Shown here: in pieces, positions 42,527 through 51,957 of the stretch
Position numbering within the stretch: position 1 is the first letter of the stretch
Layout of the letters: each line of letters opens with the position of its first letter
NCBI RefSeq assembly: GCF_050278625.1
Contig: NZ_JBNNTI010000001.1
Coordinates: forward strand, 1-64,000
Origin: Viridibacillus sp050278625
GTDB lineage: Bacteria > Bacillota > Bacilli > Bacillales_A > Planococcaceae
Direction of reading: 5' to 3'
DNA length: 64,000 nucleotides
Translations under genes and position numbers: made by a program
Notes under the pieces: generated by a model
The model's database searches: none
The model's input: only the letters and a program-made list of their open reading frames with translations
What the model was told of the DNA's origin: nothing

Positions 42527-43348
42527 TTACTTTTTTGATATCCCCTTTTCTGGTGCGTGTTCTGTAATCCAATCACTGTAGCTACCTGTGTACAGTTGTA
42601 CATTTGAATACCCGTCTTCTTTTAAAATGGCGTATAATGGCGATGCCGTTACACCACTACCACAATAAACAACTATCTGATCATCTTGTCGTACTACATC
42701 ATGCAACTTCGGATTCGTTGTTAAAACGCCATTTTCTTTTAATTGCTCCCAGTCAAAATTACGAGCACCTGGAATATGACCAGCAACTTTATCCATCGGC
42801 TCGATTTCTCCTAAATAACGTGCCTCTGCTCTTGCATCAAGTAGTACCTTTTTTACTTTCCCATCAACGATTTCTTTAACCGCTGTACGATTGACATATA
42901 AATCATCTTGCCATTGCGGTTCAAGTTTAGTGGATGTTACTACTTCTTCTCCTGATTGAACAGCCATACCTACTGCTTTAATTGCAGTGTAACCTTCTTT
43001 TACTACTTTAGCATTTGTAAAACCACCATATTGAAGCATCCACCATGCACGTGTAGCGAAGGGTGAAGCCCCCTGATCGTAGACAACGATTGTTTTATCC
43101 GTATCGTATTGTAAACCGCTTCGTTCAAATAACGCCTGTAATTGTTCCTTATTAGGCATAGGATGTCGACCTTCGTTTTTAGTCATATCTGAAATGTCTT
43201 TTTCTAAATCCCAGTAAACTGCTCCTTTAATATGTTCATGATTATATAAGCTTCGACCTTCTTCCGGATTCTGAAGATTAAATCGCGCATCAATCCAGAT
43301 AGAATTGTTCACATCAATATCTTTAATCGAAATAAATACGTTCCCCAT
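42527..43348 (-). CDS. sseA: 3-mercaptopyruvate/thiosulfate sulfurtransferase
   Basis: A 273-residue tandem rhodanese: inactive N-terminal domain (SIWIDARFNLQNPEEGRSLY, YDQGASPFATRAWW) and active C-terminal domain with VVYCGSGVTAS (Cys near 228). The loop CGSGVTA is the form seen in mercaptopyruvate sulfurtransferases. It transfers sulfane sulfur to cyanide or thiol acceptors. Its ATG overlaps the dynA stop by one base (TAATG), so it is translationally coupled to dynA, an unexpected pairing. Confidence 0.85.
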   Translation of the reverse strand: MGNVFISIKDIDVNNSIWIDARFNLQNPEEGRSLYNHEHIKGAVYWDLEKDISDMTKNEGRHPMPNKEQLQALFERSGLQYDTDKTIVVYDQGASPFATRAWWMLQYGGFTNAKVVKEGYTAIKAVGMAVQSGEEVVTSTKLEPQWQDDLYVNRTAVKEIVDGKVKKVLLDARAEARYLGEIEPMDKVAGHIPGARNFDWEQLKENGVLTTNPKLHDVVRQDDQIVVYCGSGVTASPLYAILKEDGYSNVQLYTGSYSDWITEHAPEKGISKK

Positions 43349-46300
43349 TACTTCACAACTCCCTCAAATAGTGATGCGTAGATTTTTTTCCATTCAGCAA
43401 GTTTGCTTACTTCTTGTAAAAGCTCACGTTCTGTTGCGATTTGCTCTGTTGCTTGAGTACTTAGATGATGGCGTAAACTCTCGGCTTCAGTAGATATAAG
43501 CGTATCAGACCAATTGTTTAAACGTTTTGTTTCTGTGTTCAAATATTGTTGTGCGTCTGGTTTTGTTAATTGTTCTAATGCCTCTCTTAATTTCAAGCGA
43601 TCGCCTTTTTCAAAAAATGCTTTGTTATTTTTAAAATGAGATTTAACTGATTCATAAGGTCCTGTTTGTTCAAATGGACCTGTAAATTCAAGTATTGCTG
43701 GCTCTTCTGCTTCAAATGGCGTAAATGAAAAACTCTCATTAACATCTTTTAACCTTCTTACATCTTCAATATAACGCTCAGTCACTTTTTTATGGATAAA
43801 TTTTGCAATACGGAAGTTTGTTACACGCATTTCTTGTTCTAAATCAAAGCTTAAGCTTTGTAATAATTCTTTTAATGCCAATTGTAATGCAGTTGATGCT
43901 GATTTCCCTGCAAATGTCGCTGGATTATAGGCTTCATTATAAAAATCTGCAAAGCGATAGTAAACTCGTTGTAATACATAATACATAAGCTCTGATAATT
44001 CTTGCTCGACATCTTTTTTTATAACAGCTGCACCTGATTTTTCAAAACGAGTATGAACAAATTGCTCCAGCTTAGTCAGTTCAGCAATGCGTTCGTCTTT
44101 GCGCTTCATATTGTCTTCAGTTTGCTTAATAAGTGACTCAAGACGTTTTTGTGTTTTCTCTGTTTCTTCTACTAAAGCTTGGACTGCTAGCGCACTCAGC
44201 TCTTCAGTTAAGAAATGATGGAATGCTTCTTCAAACAGTTGCATTCCTGATTCTAATTCATTCTTTTCTACTTTTTCTTTTAATGCAAGTAAGCTAGATA
44301 CACCAAATAATCGTGGTTTACGAATACCGAAACGTTGTAACTCTTGCTGTACATAAGTTTTAACGTCTTCCTCTTCTTCCTTATTCGCTGCAAGGTCGAT
44401 TGCATTCACTATAAAGAACATCTTATCCAGTTCAAAGGCGTCTTTTACTCGTCCTAATTGTATTAGGAATTCACGGTCCGCTCTAGCAAATGCATGATTA
44501 TAATACGTAATGAACAGAATCGCATCTGCATTTCTAATATAGTCAAAGGCAACTCCAGTATGACGAGCATTGATTGAATCTGCCCCTGGTGTATCTACTA
44601 ATGTGACTCCCATTCTCGTTAATTCACAATCAAAATAAAAATCAATGGAGTCAACAAAACAGCTACGTTTTTCCTCTGCAACAAATTTTTCGAAGTCGTC
44701 TCGATTTGTGCGTAATGTCGTTCCTAACTGGTCTTTAAATTCCTCATACCCTTGTGCAAAAGCACGGATAAAAGATTTATGGACATGCAACCTTTCGTCT
44801 ACCAACTCCATTTGTAATCCCTCAACTGTTTTATTGAAGGCTTCTTCTAAAGAAGTGATATTCATCCCAATCGCTTCATATGACGAAATGATATCAGTTT
44901 GTAATTGTTCAGCTGTCTTTAATCGCACATCAGCTGTTTCATGCGGATGTTCTGGTGAAACAGGTCGAATTTTATTAATTGCTGCTGTCGTTGGATTTGG
45001 CGACACAGGTAGAACTCTTTGACCCATTAACGCATTAGAAAAAGATGATTTGCCTGCACTAAATGCACCAAATAATGCAATTGTAAAATCTTTTTTGTTA
45101 AGTCGCTCTACTTTATTTTTTAGATAATTTGATACTTCTTTAAATCCTTGGACATTTGACACAGCATTTGCTGTATACAATGCCTGCTTCACTGCAGTGC
45201 TAGTTTGAATAGTCTCGACATTACCAGCATCATCAGTTGGTATTTCCTCTATTATAGTTTCCTCTTCTTGTTGTAGCATCGCAGGATCGAATAAGCGAAT
45301 TTGAGCAAAAGCTTCTTCATGCTCTTTTGTCCACATTGTAACGAAATTATCTGCATCCTTATTTAATACTGTTGTAGCAGCTGCAGCCTTTTTCACATAA
45401 AACTGTTCCTGTTCTTCAACATGTTCAATTTCTTTAATAACTGTAACTTTTTCAGAAAGTACCTCTTGTTTTTTCTTCAATGGTTCAACAGACCCAAAAG
45501 ATAATTGCTCGACAAAAGTTGCTTTGTCATCCTTCCATTCATCAGTTGTTCTTATAAACCAACGCTTTGAAGCTTCCGATACTCGGTTAGCAAAATTCAA
45601 CAATGCATCGCCAGTTGTTAAAGCATCTTTTTTCACTTGGTCTTGTATTGTTTCAAAAGGTATATTGAATTCGATCGTATCAATTTCAAGAGATAAATCA
45701 TCAGTTAGTGCACCAACATCTTTTAATGAGTTTTTCATCATTGTCAGCATATGACCTGAAATTTGAGAAGTAATAATTGACTGATATAGTTTGTATAGCT
45801 CTTCTCTACGTAATTCTTTTTCTGCGACAGTCTTCTTGGCAGAGAAGAACATTCCTACTTTAAAGTCTTCTTGGCAACTTTCTAAGTAGAGTTTCAGCTT
45901 ATCACGTAGCTCATAAGGCATAATACCAGCATTTGCGAGTAACTCTTCACGTTGCTGTTCAAAAGATTTCTTCCATTTTTCAACAGAGTAGAGCTCTAAT
46001 TGACGTTGAATATTGGCGTATTGGTCTTTTAACTCTTGGCGATTTTCCCACTCTACAAACGACATAATTTCTTCATTTGTATCGAAAATTTCTTGCTTTG
46101 TCGTTTGTAAATAGTCTTCATGCTCTTTGTTCAATTGTTGTAATGTCTTTTTAGCTGTCTCTACTAACTGGTCTTGCCAACCATCCATACTGCTCATGAC
46201 AATTTCCTTCACTGTCTTGAAATCATTATGTGGATGCTCAAGTTCACGTAGAGATGTAAAGAAGATACCTTTGGGAACAACTCCCCAATTTGCAAAAGAA

Positions 46301-46968
46301 GTATGAACAGACTGCTCAAATTCAGTAAAATCAAGCTCATTGTCTTTATGTTTATCAATTTGATTGACGATTAGGTAAACATTTGGATTGAATTTCATTA
46401 ATTGTTTTGTAAATTGGAAATTTAATTCAGATTGCACATGATTATAGTCCATAACGTAAAACACGATATCTGCTAAATGCAGGGCTGATTCGGTTGACAT
46501 ACGGTGCGCATCATCCGTCGAATCCACTCCAGGTGTATCCATGACTGTTACTCCATCAGGAAGCACAGATTTTGAATGGCCAATTTCGATTTGCGATACA
46601 AGCGCTCCATTTTTAGCGAATGCTTTAACTGTTTTAATATCATAGTCACCTGCAAATTTCACTGGATCTTGTCCTGTTAAATAGGCAATTGCGTAATCAC
46701 TTTCAGATTTATATACTTTAACAACATTCGCACTTGTTGGTATCGGACTAGAAGGTAATAGCTGTTCACCCGTTAATGCGTTAATCATGCTCGATTTACC
46801 TGCAGAAAAATGTCCAGCAAATCCAATCATATATTCCTTATTTAATAGTTTTTTTGCAAAAAGTATCGTTTTTTGTAGACGTTCTTCATCTTCGTTTTCT
46901 TTGTAAATTAAATATTGCATAGCTGTTTGCTTTAATAATTGTTGAAGCTGCTGTTCAAATACTGTCAT
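43348..46968 (-). CDS. dynA: Bacterial dynamin-like protein DynA (two fused dynamins)
   Basis: A 1206-residue fusion of two dynamin subunits. The first G domain has P-loop GHFSAGKSS (52-60) and VMDTPGVDS; the second has GAFSAGKSS (about 633-642) and LVDTPGADS. Each half continues into long helical stalk segments. B. subtilis DynA (YpbR, 1193 residues) has the same double layout, tethers membranes and protects against membrane stress and phage. Both P-loops are intact, so both halves should bind GTP. ATG 46968 with AAGGAG 12 bases upstream. Confidence 0.92.
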   Translation of the reverse strand: MTVFEQQLQQLLKQTAMQYLIYKENEDEERLQKTILFAKKLLNKEYMIGFAGHFSAGKSSMINALTGEQLLPSSPIPTSANVVKVYKSESDYAIAYLTGQDPVKFAGDYDIKTVKAFAKNGALVSQIEIGHSKSVLPDGVTVMDTPGVDSTDDAHRMSTESALHLADIVFYVMDYNHVQSELNFQFTKQLMKFNPNVYLIVNQIDKHKDNELDFTEFEQSVHTSFANWGVVPKGIFFTSLRELEHPHNDFKTVKEIVMSSMDGWQDQLVETAKKTLQQLNKEHEDYLQTTKQEIFDTNEEIMSFVEWENRQELKDQYANIQRQLELYSVEKWKKSFEQQREELLANAGIMPYELRDKLKLYLESCQEDFKVGMFFSAKKTVAEKELRREELYKLYQSIITSQISGHMLTMMKNSLKDVGALTDDLSLEIDTIEFNIPFETIQDQVKKDALTTGDALLNFANRVSEASKRWFIRTTDEWKDDKATFVEQLSFGSVEPLKKKQEVLSEKVTVIKEIEHVEEQEQFYVKKAAAATTVLNKDADNFVTMWTKEHEEAFAQIRLFDPAMLQQEEETIIEEIPTDDAGNVETIQTSTAVKQALYTANAVSNVQGFKEVSNYLKNKVERLNKKDFTIALFGAFSAGKSSFSNALMGQRVLPVSPNPTTAAINKIRPVSPEHPHETADVRLKTAEQLQTDIISSYEAIGMNITSLEEAFNKTVEGLQMELVDERLHVHKSFIRAFAQGYEEFKDQLGTTLRTNRDDFEKFVAEEKRSCFVDSIDFYFDCELTRMGVTLVDTPGADSINARHTGVAFDYIRNADAILFITYYNHAFARADREFLIQLGRVKDAFELDKMFFIVNAIDLAANKEEEEDVKTYVQQELQRFGIRKPRLFGVSSLLALKEKVEKNELESGMQLFEEAFHHFLTEELSALAVQALVEETEKTQKRLESLIKQTEDNMKRKDERIAELTKLEQFVHTRFEKSGAAVIKKDVEQELSELMYYVLQRVYYRFADFYNEAYNPATFAGKSASTALQLALKELLQSLSFDLEQEMRVTNFRIAKFIHKKVTERYIEDVRRLKDVNESFSFTPFEAEEPAILEFTGPFEQTGPYESVKSHFKNNKAFFEKGDRLKLREALEQLTKPDAQQYLNTETKRLNNWSDTLISTEAESLRHHLSTQATEQIATERELLQEVSKLAEWKKIYASLFEGVVK

Positions 46969-47035
46969 GAAAGGCTTTAACTCCTTTTATATGTAATAAA
47001 CTCATTCTAACATGTAGAAAGAAAACGACAAACAA
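46969..47035. other. Short intergenic before dynA
   Basis: It contains only the dynA ribosome-binding region and AT-rich promoter sequence. Confidence 0.3.
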
Positions 47036-47065
47036 AAAAATCCTCCCGATTCCAGGAGGATTTTG
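47036..47065 (-). terminator. Terminator after the 29-codon gene
   Basis: AAATCCTCC pairs with GGAGGATTT; T-run on the minus strand. It lies directly after the stop of the small gene and before the dynA promoter. Confidence 0.8.
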
Positions 47066-47068
47066 TCA

Positions 47069-47158
47069 TTATTTTAAATGTGCGGTTGTTTGAGTGAAAA
47101 CATATTTACTAACTGCTCCGTAAACCAATAATGTAGCTCCAATAAATGCAAATATCAC
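47069..47158 (-). CDS. 29-residue membrane peptide, probably Fur-controlled
   Basis: GTG 47158 follows AGGGAGCGG by about eight bases and encodes MIFAFIGATLLVYGAVSKYV, then FTQTTAHLK and TAA: one membrane segment and a polar C-terminus. A TATACT -10 box (47188-47193) lies about 30 bases upstream with a Fur-like box over its -35 position, and a strong terminator follows the stop. Ribosome site, promoter, operator and terminator together make a complete mini-gene. Function unknown; an iron-starvation membrane peptide is the simplest reading. Confidence 0.6.
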   Translation of the reverse strand: MIFAFIGATLLVYGAVSKYVFTQTTAHLK

Positions 47159-47204
47159 TTTGACCGCTCCCTTTTATGTGTTCATTAAGTATATGCAATG
47201 AATA

Positions 47205-47244
47205 TGAAAATCATTCTCATCTACCTCAATGATAATGAAAATCA
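47205..47244. promoter_or_regulatory. Two Fur-like boxes
   Basis: TGAAAAT-C-ATTCTCA (47205-47219) and TGATAAT-G-AAAATCA (47230-47244) each match 12 of 14 positions of the 7-1-7 Fur consensus TGATAAT-n-ATTATCA. The first overlaps the -35 area of the 29-codon gene. The second is nearer the plus-strand CheX-like gene, about 80 bases before its start, so dual control is possible. Confidence 0.65.
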
Positions 47245-47324
47245 TCCTCTTCGTCAAGTAATAATTTAATTTTTTAAACACACATGTTATTATAGAAATA
47301 AAGTCACATAACAGGAGTGTTTAA

Positions 47325-47783
47325 ATGAGTACTTCTATTCAAATACAAGCCGTCTTAAACGGTACTATTAACGCACTAAAATCAGTTATCCCTTACGAAA
47401 TTCAAGTATCATCCCCGACTATAACATCAGATCCTTATGAACAAAATGAGATCGGCGTGCTAATTGGTATGGTTGGTGATTTAAAAGGGCGAATTATTAT
47501 AGATTCAACACCTGATACATTTAGTGCAATTGGCGCAGGGATGTATGGCATGACATTAGACGGCGCCATGTTAGAATCTTTTACAGGAGAATTTGGCAAT
47601 ATGATTGCTGGTAATTTATGTACTTTTGCCGCCGAAAAAGAATTGGATTTAGATATTACACCTCCTACTGTTATGGTTGGGCAAACAAAATTATACGGTT
47701 TTCAACACGCTTTTAAACTGCCAGTCACAATCGATAACATCGGCAAACTAACCATCCTATTGACTATAGATATAAATGAATAA
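47325..47783 (+). CDS. CheX-like chemotaxis phosphatase family protein
   Basis: A 152-residue CheX/CheC-family protein. The catalytic signature E89-x-x-N92 in GEFGNMIAGNL and the central GDLKGRIIID strand are conserved. CheX-type enzymes dephosphorylate CheY-P. No motility gene lies adjacent in this window, and such single cheX-like genes in bacilli may serve other receiver-domain proteins. ATG 47325 follows AGGAGTG. A terminator-like hairpin is at 47790-47820. Confidence 0.82.
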   Translation: MSTSIQIQAVLNGTINALKSVIPYEIQVSSPTITSDPYEQNEIGVLIGMVGDLKGRIIIDSTPDTFSAIGAGMYGMTLDGAMLESFTGEFGNMIAGNLCTFAAEKELDLDITPPTVMVGQTKLYGFQHAFKLPVTIDNIGKLTILLTIDINE

Positions 47784-47789
47784 TATTTG

Positions 47790-47828
47790 AGTGTCTTGTT
47801 CAACAATTTGAGCTAGACACTTTTTTAT
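47790..47828 (+). terminator. Terminator of the cheX-like gene
   Basis: AGTGTCT pairs with AGACACT across a long loop, followed by six T residues. Confidence 0.6.
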
Positions 47829-48023
47829 TGCCTTGGCATCTAGCTCTTCTATTTATCTATATTTCTACAATATTCTACGCCTTTTCACACTTCATTCACA
47901 TTTCGCATGATTTAGTGTGATATTTGTTACATCCGGGAAAAGTTGAGTTTTATATGATGTTTACAAGACTTAGAAAAAAGAATTTAAGTGTTTGTCTATT
48001 TATTTGATAAGGGAGGATTCAAT

Positions 48024-48146
48024 ATGGCTAACAAAAATCATTCCGACAGCGACTTAAAAGGAACATTTTACTTAGTTATGGCATTAGGCAGCTTTATAGT
48101 TGTTGTTTGGGGACTTTGTTTCGGACTATTTCTTGATCGTTTTTAA
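48024..48146 (+). CDS. ba3-type cytochrome c oxidase subunit IIa
   Basis: A 40-residue protein, MANKNHSDSDLKGTFYLVMA and then one membrane helix ending WGLCFGLFLDRF. The size, single helix and position directly before subunit II match the small subunit IIa of ba3-type oxidases. ATG 48024 has GGGAGG seven bases upstream. It is the first gene of the three-gene oxidase operon, 23 bases before subunit II. Confidence 0.82.
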   Translation: MANKNHSDSDLKGTFYLVMALGSFIVVVWGLCFGLFLDRF

Positions 48147-48169
48147 ACTGAAAGAAGGAAGTGAAAACT

Positions 48170-48652
48170 ATGCATCTTCATAAATACGAAAAATACTGGC
48201 TTTCATTCGGTGTTGGCTCGCTTATAGTGTTCTTATTAATTACTGGTATCATGGCCTTTCATAATGGTAGCCACCCACCAAGCGCAAAAAAAACAATTAA
48301 TCACGAAAAAGTAGATGAACTCTCTCCATTCAATAAACCAGGAGTTCATAAAGTGGAGGGGAAAGATTGGGATTACGAAGTAGTTGTTGTAGCTTCGGCA
48401 TTCTACTATGATCCACCCGTTTTAGAAGTACCTGAAGGCGCTAAAGTAAAGTTCATTGCAACTTCTAAGGATGTTGTGCATGGATTCGAGGTTGCTGGTA
48501 CGAATATCAACATGATGTTAGAGCCTGGCTACATTTCAGAATATATCACAACAGTAGACAAAGTTGGCGAATATCTAATCGTTTGTAATGAGTATTGTGG
48601 TGTTGGTCATGCTCAAATGCATTCTATGCTTAAGGTGGTGGAAGCTAAATGA
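48170..48652 (+). CDS. cbaB: ba3-type cytochrome c oxidase subunit II
   Basis: From ATG 48170 (AAGGAAG upstream; the GTG at 48161 overlaps that site) the product has 160 residues: one N-terminal membrane helix (about 11-30) and a cupredoxin domain with complete CuA ligands H104, C139, E141, C143, H147 and M150 (CNEYCGVGHAQM). The single helix and short length are features of B-type (ba3) rather than caa3 oxidases. It accepts electrons from cytochrome c. The stop overlaps the subunit I start (ATGA). Confidence 0.9.
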   Translation: MHLHKYEKYWLSFGVGSLIVFLLITGIMAFHNGSHPPSAKKTINHEKVDELSPFNKPGVHKVEGKDWDYEVVVVASAFYYDPPVLEVPEGAKVKFIATSKDVVHGFEVAGTNINMMLEPGYISEYITTVDKVGEYLIVCNEYCGVGHAQMHSMLKVVEAK

Positions 48653-50370
48653 GTCAAGCAATAGCAAATAAATCAAAAGCAGATGTAAATAAACAAAATA
48701 TTGTTGGTAAGGTTTCCAATAAAGTTGAAGATTTAATGCAAGTTGATCGTAAAGATTCAAAATTAGCAATGGCACATATTTATGTTGCGATGATTGCACT
48801 TTTATTAGGTGGGACAGCAGGTCTTTTACAAGTACTTGTTCGTTCTGGAGAATTTAAATTGCTTTGGGGCATTGGCTATTACCAAGTACTAACTGTCCAT
48901 GGTGTTTTATTAGGCTTAATACTAACAACATTCTTCATTTATGGATTCCAAATTGCTTCAGTTAGTCGTACTTCAGGCACATTATCAGCCAAACAACGCT
49001 TACTTTGCTGGATCGGCTTCTGGACTATGACTGCTGGTACTGCAATGTCAGCAACTATGGTGTTATTAAATGAAGCATCCGTTCTTTATACATTCTATGC
49101 ACCACTGCAAGCGCACTGGATTTTCTATTTAGGGTTAACATTAGTAGTTGTAGGTTCATGGATTGGTGGTTTAGGTCAAGCGTTACGCTGGATACAATGG
49201 CGAAAAGAAAACAAAGGTCAAACTTCTCCATTACTATCATTTATGGTCGTTTGTAACAATCTAATGTGGTTCGTAGCAACAATTGGAGTAGCTTCAGAAG
49301 TATTATTCCAACTACTTCCGTGGTCATTAGGTTTAGTTGAACGTGTTGATATATTATTATCTCGTACGCTATTCTGGTCATTTGGTCACGCGCTCGTTTA
49401 CTTCTGGTTATTGCCAGCCTATATGATTTGGTATGTTGTTATTCCTAAAGTAATAGGCGGTAAAATTTTCTCTGATGCTTTATCTCGTTTATCGTTTATC
49501 ATGTTCGTCCTCTTCTCAGTTCCAGTAGGTCTTCATCACCAATTAACTGAACCTGGTGTAGATGGATCTTGGAAGTTTTTACAAGTGATTTTAACTATGA
49601 TGGTTGTAATACCTTCATTATTAACTGCTTTCTCTTTATTCGCAACATTTGAAGCACGCGGAAGAGAATTAGGTGGTAAAGGAGTATTCGGTTGGTTAAA
49701 ACAACTACCTTGGGGAGATGCACGATTCTTCGTACCGTTCCTTGGTATGATAGTCTTCATCCCTGGTGGCGCTGGCGGTATTGTCAATGCTTCTTACCAA
49801 ATGAACCAATTGATTCATAACACTATTTGGGTAACGGGTCACTTCCATTTAACTGTTGCAACAACAGTTGTTTTAACATTCTTCGGTGCTTGTTATTGGT
49901 TAGTACCTCACTTAACTGGTCGTACATTTACTAAAGAATTGAATAAGTTAGGTATTATTCAAGCAATCGTTTGGGTAATTGGTATGGGAATCATGTCAAG
50001 TGCAATGCACGTAGCTGGTTTACTTGGCGCACCACGCCGCTCTTCATTCTCTGATTACGGCGGAGCTGAAATTGCTAACACTTGGATATCTTATCAAATC
50101 GCACAAGCTGTTGGTGGTACCCTTCTATTCATCGGTATTCTGTTATTCCTTTATATTTTCGTGAAACTTTGCTGGTTCGCACCAAAAGGTCAAGAAGAAT
50201 TCCCAATTGGAGAAGTTACACCAAACGCAGAAAAAACACCTGCAATTTTAGAAAATTTCAAACTTTGGATCGTTATTCTTGTTGCACTAGTGTTAATCGC
50301 ATATTCGTACCCAATCATTGATATTATTAATAATGCTCCTTTGGGTTCTAAAGGTTATAAACTTTGGTAA
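48649..50370 (+). CDS. cbaA: ba3-type cytochrome c oxidase subunit I
   Basis: A 573-residue heme-copper oxidase subunit with about 13 membrane segments. Heme ligand VHGVLLGL, the CuB His with cross-linked Tyr region (WSFGHALVYFWLLPAYM), the His pair in GLHHQLTEPG and the terminal heme-pair HFHLTVAT are all present. The Glu of the A-type D-channel is absent and YFWLLPAY-type helix VI is seen, marking the B-type family. It is the catalytic, proton-pumping subunit with high oxygen affinity. Overlaps subunit II by four bases. A terminator follows. Confidence 0.92.
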   Translation: MSQAIANKSKADVNKQNIVGKVSNKVEDLMQVDRKDSKLAMAHIYVAMIALLLGGTAGLLQVLVRSGEFKLLWGIGYYQVLTVHGVLLGLILTTFFIYGFQIASVSRTSGTLSAKQRLLCWIGFWTMTAGTAMSATMVLLNEASVLYTFYAPLQAHWIFYLGLTLVVVGSWIGGLGQALRWIQWRKENKGQTSPLLSFMVVCNNLMWFVATIGVASEVLFQLLPWSLGLVERVDILLSRTLFWSFGHALVYFWLLPAYMIWYVVIPKVIGGKIFSDALSRLSFIMFVLFSVPVGLHHQLTEPGVDGSWKFLQVILTMMVVIPSLLTAFSLFATFEARGRELGGKGVFGWLKQLPWGDARFFVPFLGMIVFIPGGAGGIVNASYQMNQLIHNTIWVTGHFHLTVATTVVLTFFGACYWLVPHLTGRTFTKELNKLGIIQAIVWVIGMGIMSSAMHVAGLLGAPRRSSFSDYGGAEIANTWISYQIAQAVGGTLLFIGILLFLYIFVKLCWFAPKGQEEFPIGEVTPNAEKTPAILENFKLWIVILVALVLIAYSYPIIDIINNAPLGSKGYKLW

Positions 50371-50407
50371 ATATGAAACGCTAAAAATCTCTTAAACTAA
50401 AAAGATC

Positions 50408-50452
50408 AACCCCGAACATTGGACCGTTATCAGTCCTATATTCGGGTTTTTA
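50408..50452 (+). terminator. Terminator of the ba3 oxidase operon
   Basis: CCCGAA and TTCGGG with inner GGAC/GTCC pairing, followed by TTTTTATT. Confidence 0.75.
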
Positions 50453-50600
50453 TTATTCTATTATACATTCAATTTGGATTTAAGTTGATATTAAAAGCAT
50501 ATCAAAAAAACTAGCTTGATATTGCCTTATACTGATACAAACATTAAGTGTTTGTATACCCTTTTCTAGGTAATCTTTTAATTTAATTTTCCACCTCAAA

Positions 50601-51752
50601 TCATAATGAATGACCTGCTTGAATTAGCACAGCACACATATCATCAGGTTGGTCTAATTGTAAATCTTGTGGCATCACAATATCAATAGGTTCCATCGCT
50701 TCGCAATCCACCCATTGTTCTGAAATGGCTTCTTTTATTATTTCCAACCCTTCAATATCTTCATTATCAAGAGTTTCCATCACACCATCCGTAAAGATTA
50801 AAAGTTGAATTCTCTTCTTATAATGAACAATAGCTTTACTTATTTTCATTTCACTAAAAAAACCAACCGGACAAGATCCTTTAGAAAGAGATACTACTTT
50901 GTCATCATCGACATAGGCAAATCCAGGTGGATGACCTGCATTGACATACTCTACAGTTTTTTCATACGTATCGATAATCATATAAATAGCTGTAAAATAA
51001 TAATGTACAGGATTTTCTTTTTTATTTAAAATATTCATCCACCTATTTAACTCGATGATGATTGCTTCGGGTTCGCTATTCTTCCAAATAGCATCGCGCA
51101 GTACAGAAGAAATATACATACATACAAGTGAAGCCGATATTCCGTGTCCCATCATATCTAAAATAATTACTCCATATCTATTTTCATCTATACGTTGCCA
51201 ATAATACATATCACCCGCAAGTTTATTTGCAGGCAGGTAAGAGGCTTTTATCATTAGCTGTTTATTGAAGATAGGTTCACTCAATAAACTGCTCTGTACT
51301 TGCATCGATAACTCCAATTCATCTCTGAGCTTTTTATCCTGTTCCTTGTGCCAATCCTTTTCATATTTTAAACGAAGCCCTACTCGAATTCTAGCAAGTA
51401 AATCTATTTTATTGATGGGCTTCATAATGTAATCTATTCCACCTACTCCAAGTGCCTCCGCTACTTTATTTGAGTCTTCCAATGCCGTCACAAAAATAAC
51501 TGGGATATCCTTCAAGTGTGGAATGTTCTGCAACCGTCTACAAGCTTCAATACCATCCATTTCCGGCATCATAATATCTAGGAGTATAATGTCTACATTA
51601 ATTTCTTTTGGATGTTCTTGTTCGGCACCTAAATAGGCAAACATTTCATGGGCTGAGGAAAGTGAATGGAAATCATTATACCCTGCGCGTTTTAATATAT
51701 TTTCAACTAAGAAAAGGTTTACTTGGTTATCATCTACGATTAAAATCGTCAT
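50601..51752 (-). CDS. RsbY-like response regulator with PP2C phosphatase domain
   Basis: A 383-residue protein. Receiver 1-125 with acidic pair D7-D8, phosphoacceptor D59 (LLDIMMPEMDG) and TKP-type K (MKPINK); a linker coiled coil (130-165); then a SpoIIE/RsbU-type PP2C domain with metal ligands in LAGDMYYW and LDMMGHGIS, VNAGHPPG and FTDGVME. In B. cereus this architecture (RsbY) dephosphorylates the anti-anti-sigma factor RsbV to release SigB. It is third in a kinase, CheR, PP2C gene block. ATG 51752 with GGGGA upstream. Confidence 0.85.
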   Translation of the reverse strand: MTILIVDDNQVNLFLVENILKRAGYNDFHSLSSAHEMFAYLGAEQEHPKEINVDIILLDIMMPEMDGIEACRRLQNIPHLKDIPVIFVTALEDSNKVAEALGVGGIDYIMKPINKIDLLARIRVGLRLKYEKDWHKEQDKKLRDELELSMQVQSSLLSEPIFNKQLMIKASYLPANKLAGDMYYWQRIDENRYGVIILDMMGHGISASLVCMYISSVLRDAIWKNSEPEAIIIELNRWMNILNKKENPVHYYFTAIYMIIDTYEKTVEYVNAGHPPGFAYVDDDKVVSLSKGSCPVGFFSEMKISKAIVHYKKRIQLLIFTDGVMETLDNEDIEGLEIIKEAISEQWVDCEAMEPIDIVMPQDLQLDQPDDMCAVLIQAGHSL

Positions 51753-51957
51753 TCTTTTTCGTCCCCTTTAGCTTATGAATCCTACTCCGCCCATAAGTAT
51801 TTAAAAATTCATGATAAATATTAATCTAAATCTTATTTTTGGTTGGGTTTTGTTTACCTAGGATTAATTGTTTAATTTATATTATCCCTTACCCTTTATA
51901 TAGCTCCGCTAAACATTTTCCTCAAAAAACAAGGGCCGCTTCTGCGACCCTTTGTTG
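51753..51957. other. Gap between the CheR-like and PP2C genes
   Basis: About 200 bases with a hairpin-like GGGCCGC/GCGACCC near 51930-51946 just after the CheR stop, so the phosphatase gene may have its own promoter. No gene. Confidence 0.4.

Noticed and set aside
44645..45022. Plus-strand 125-codon frame opposite dynA
   Set aside because: It is antisense to the highly conserved second dynamin G domain and has no ribosome site.
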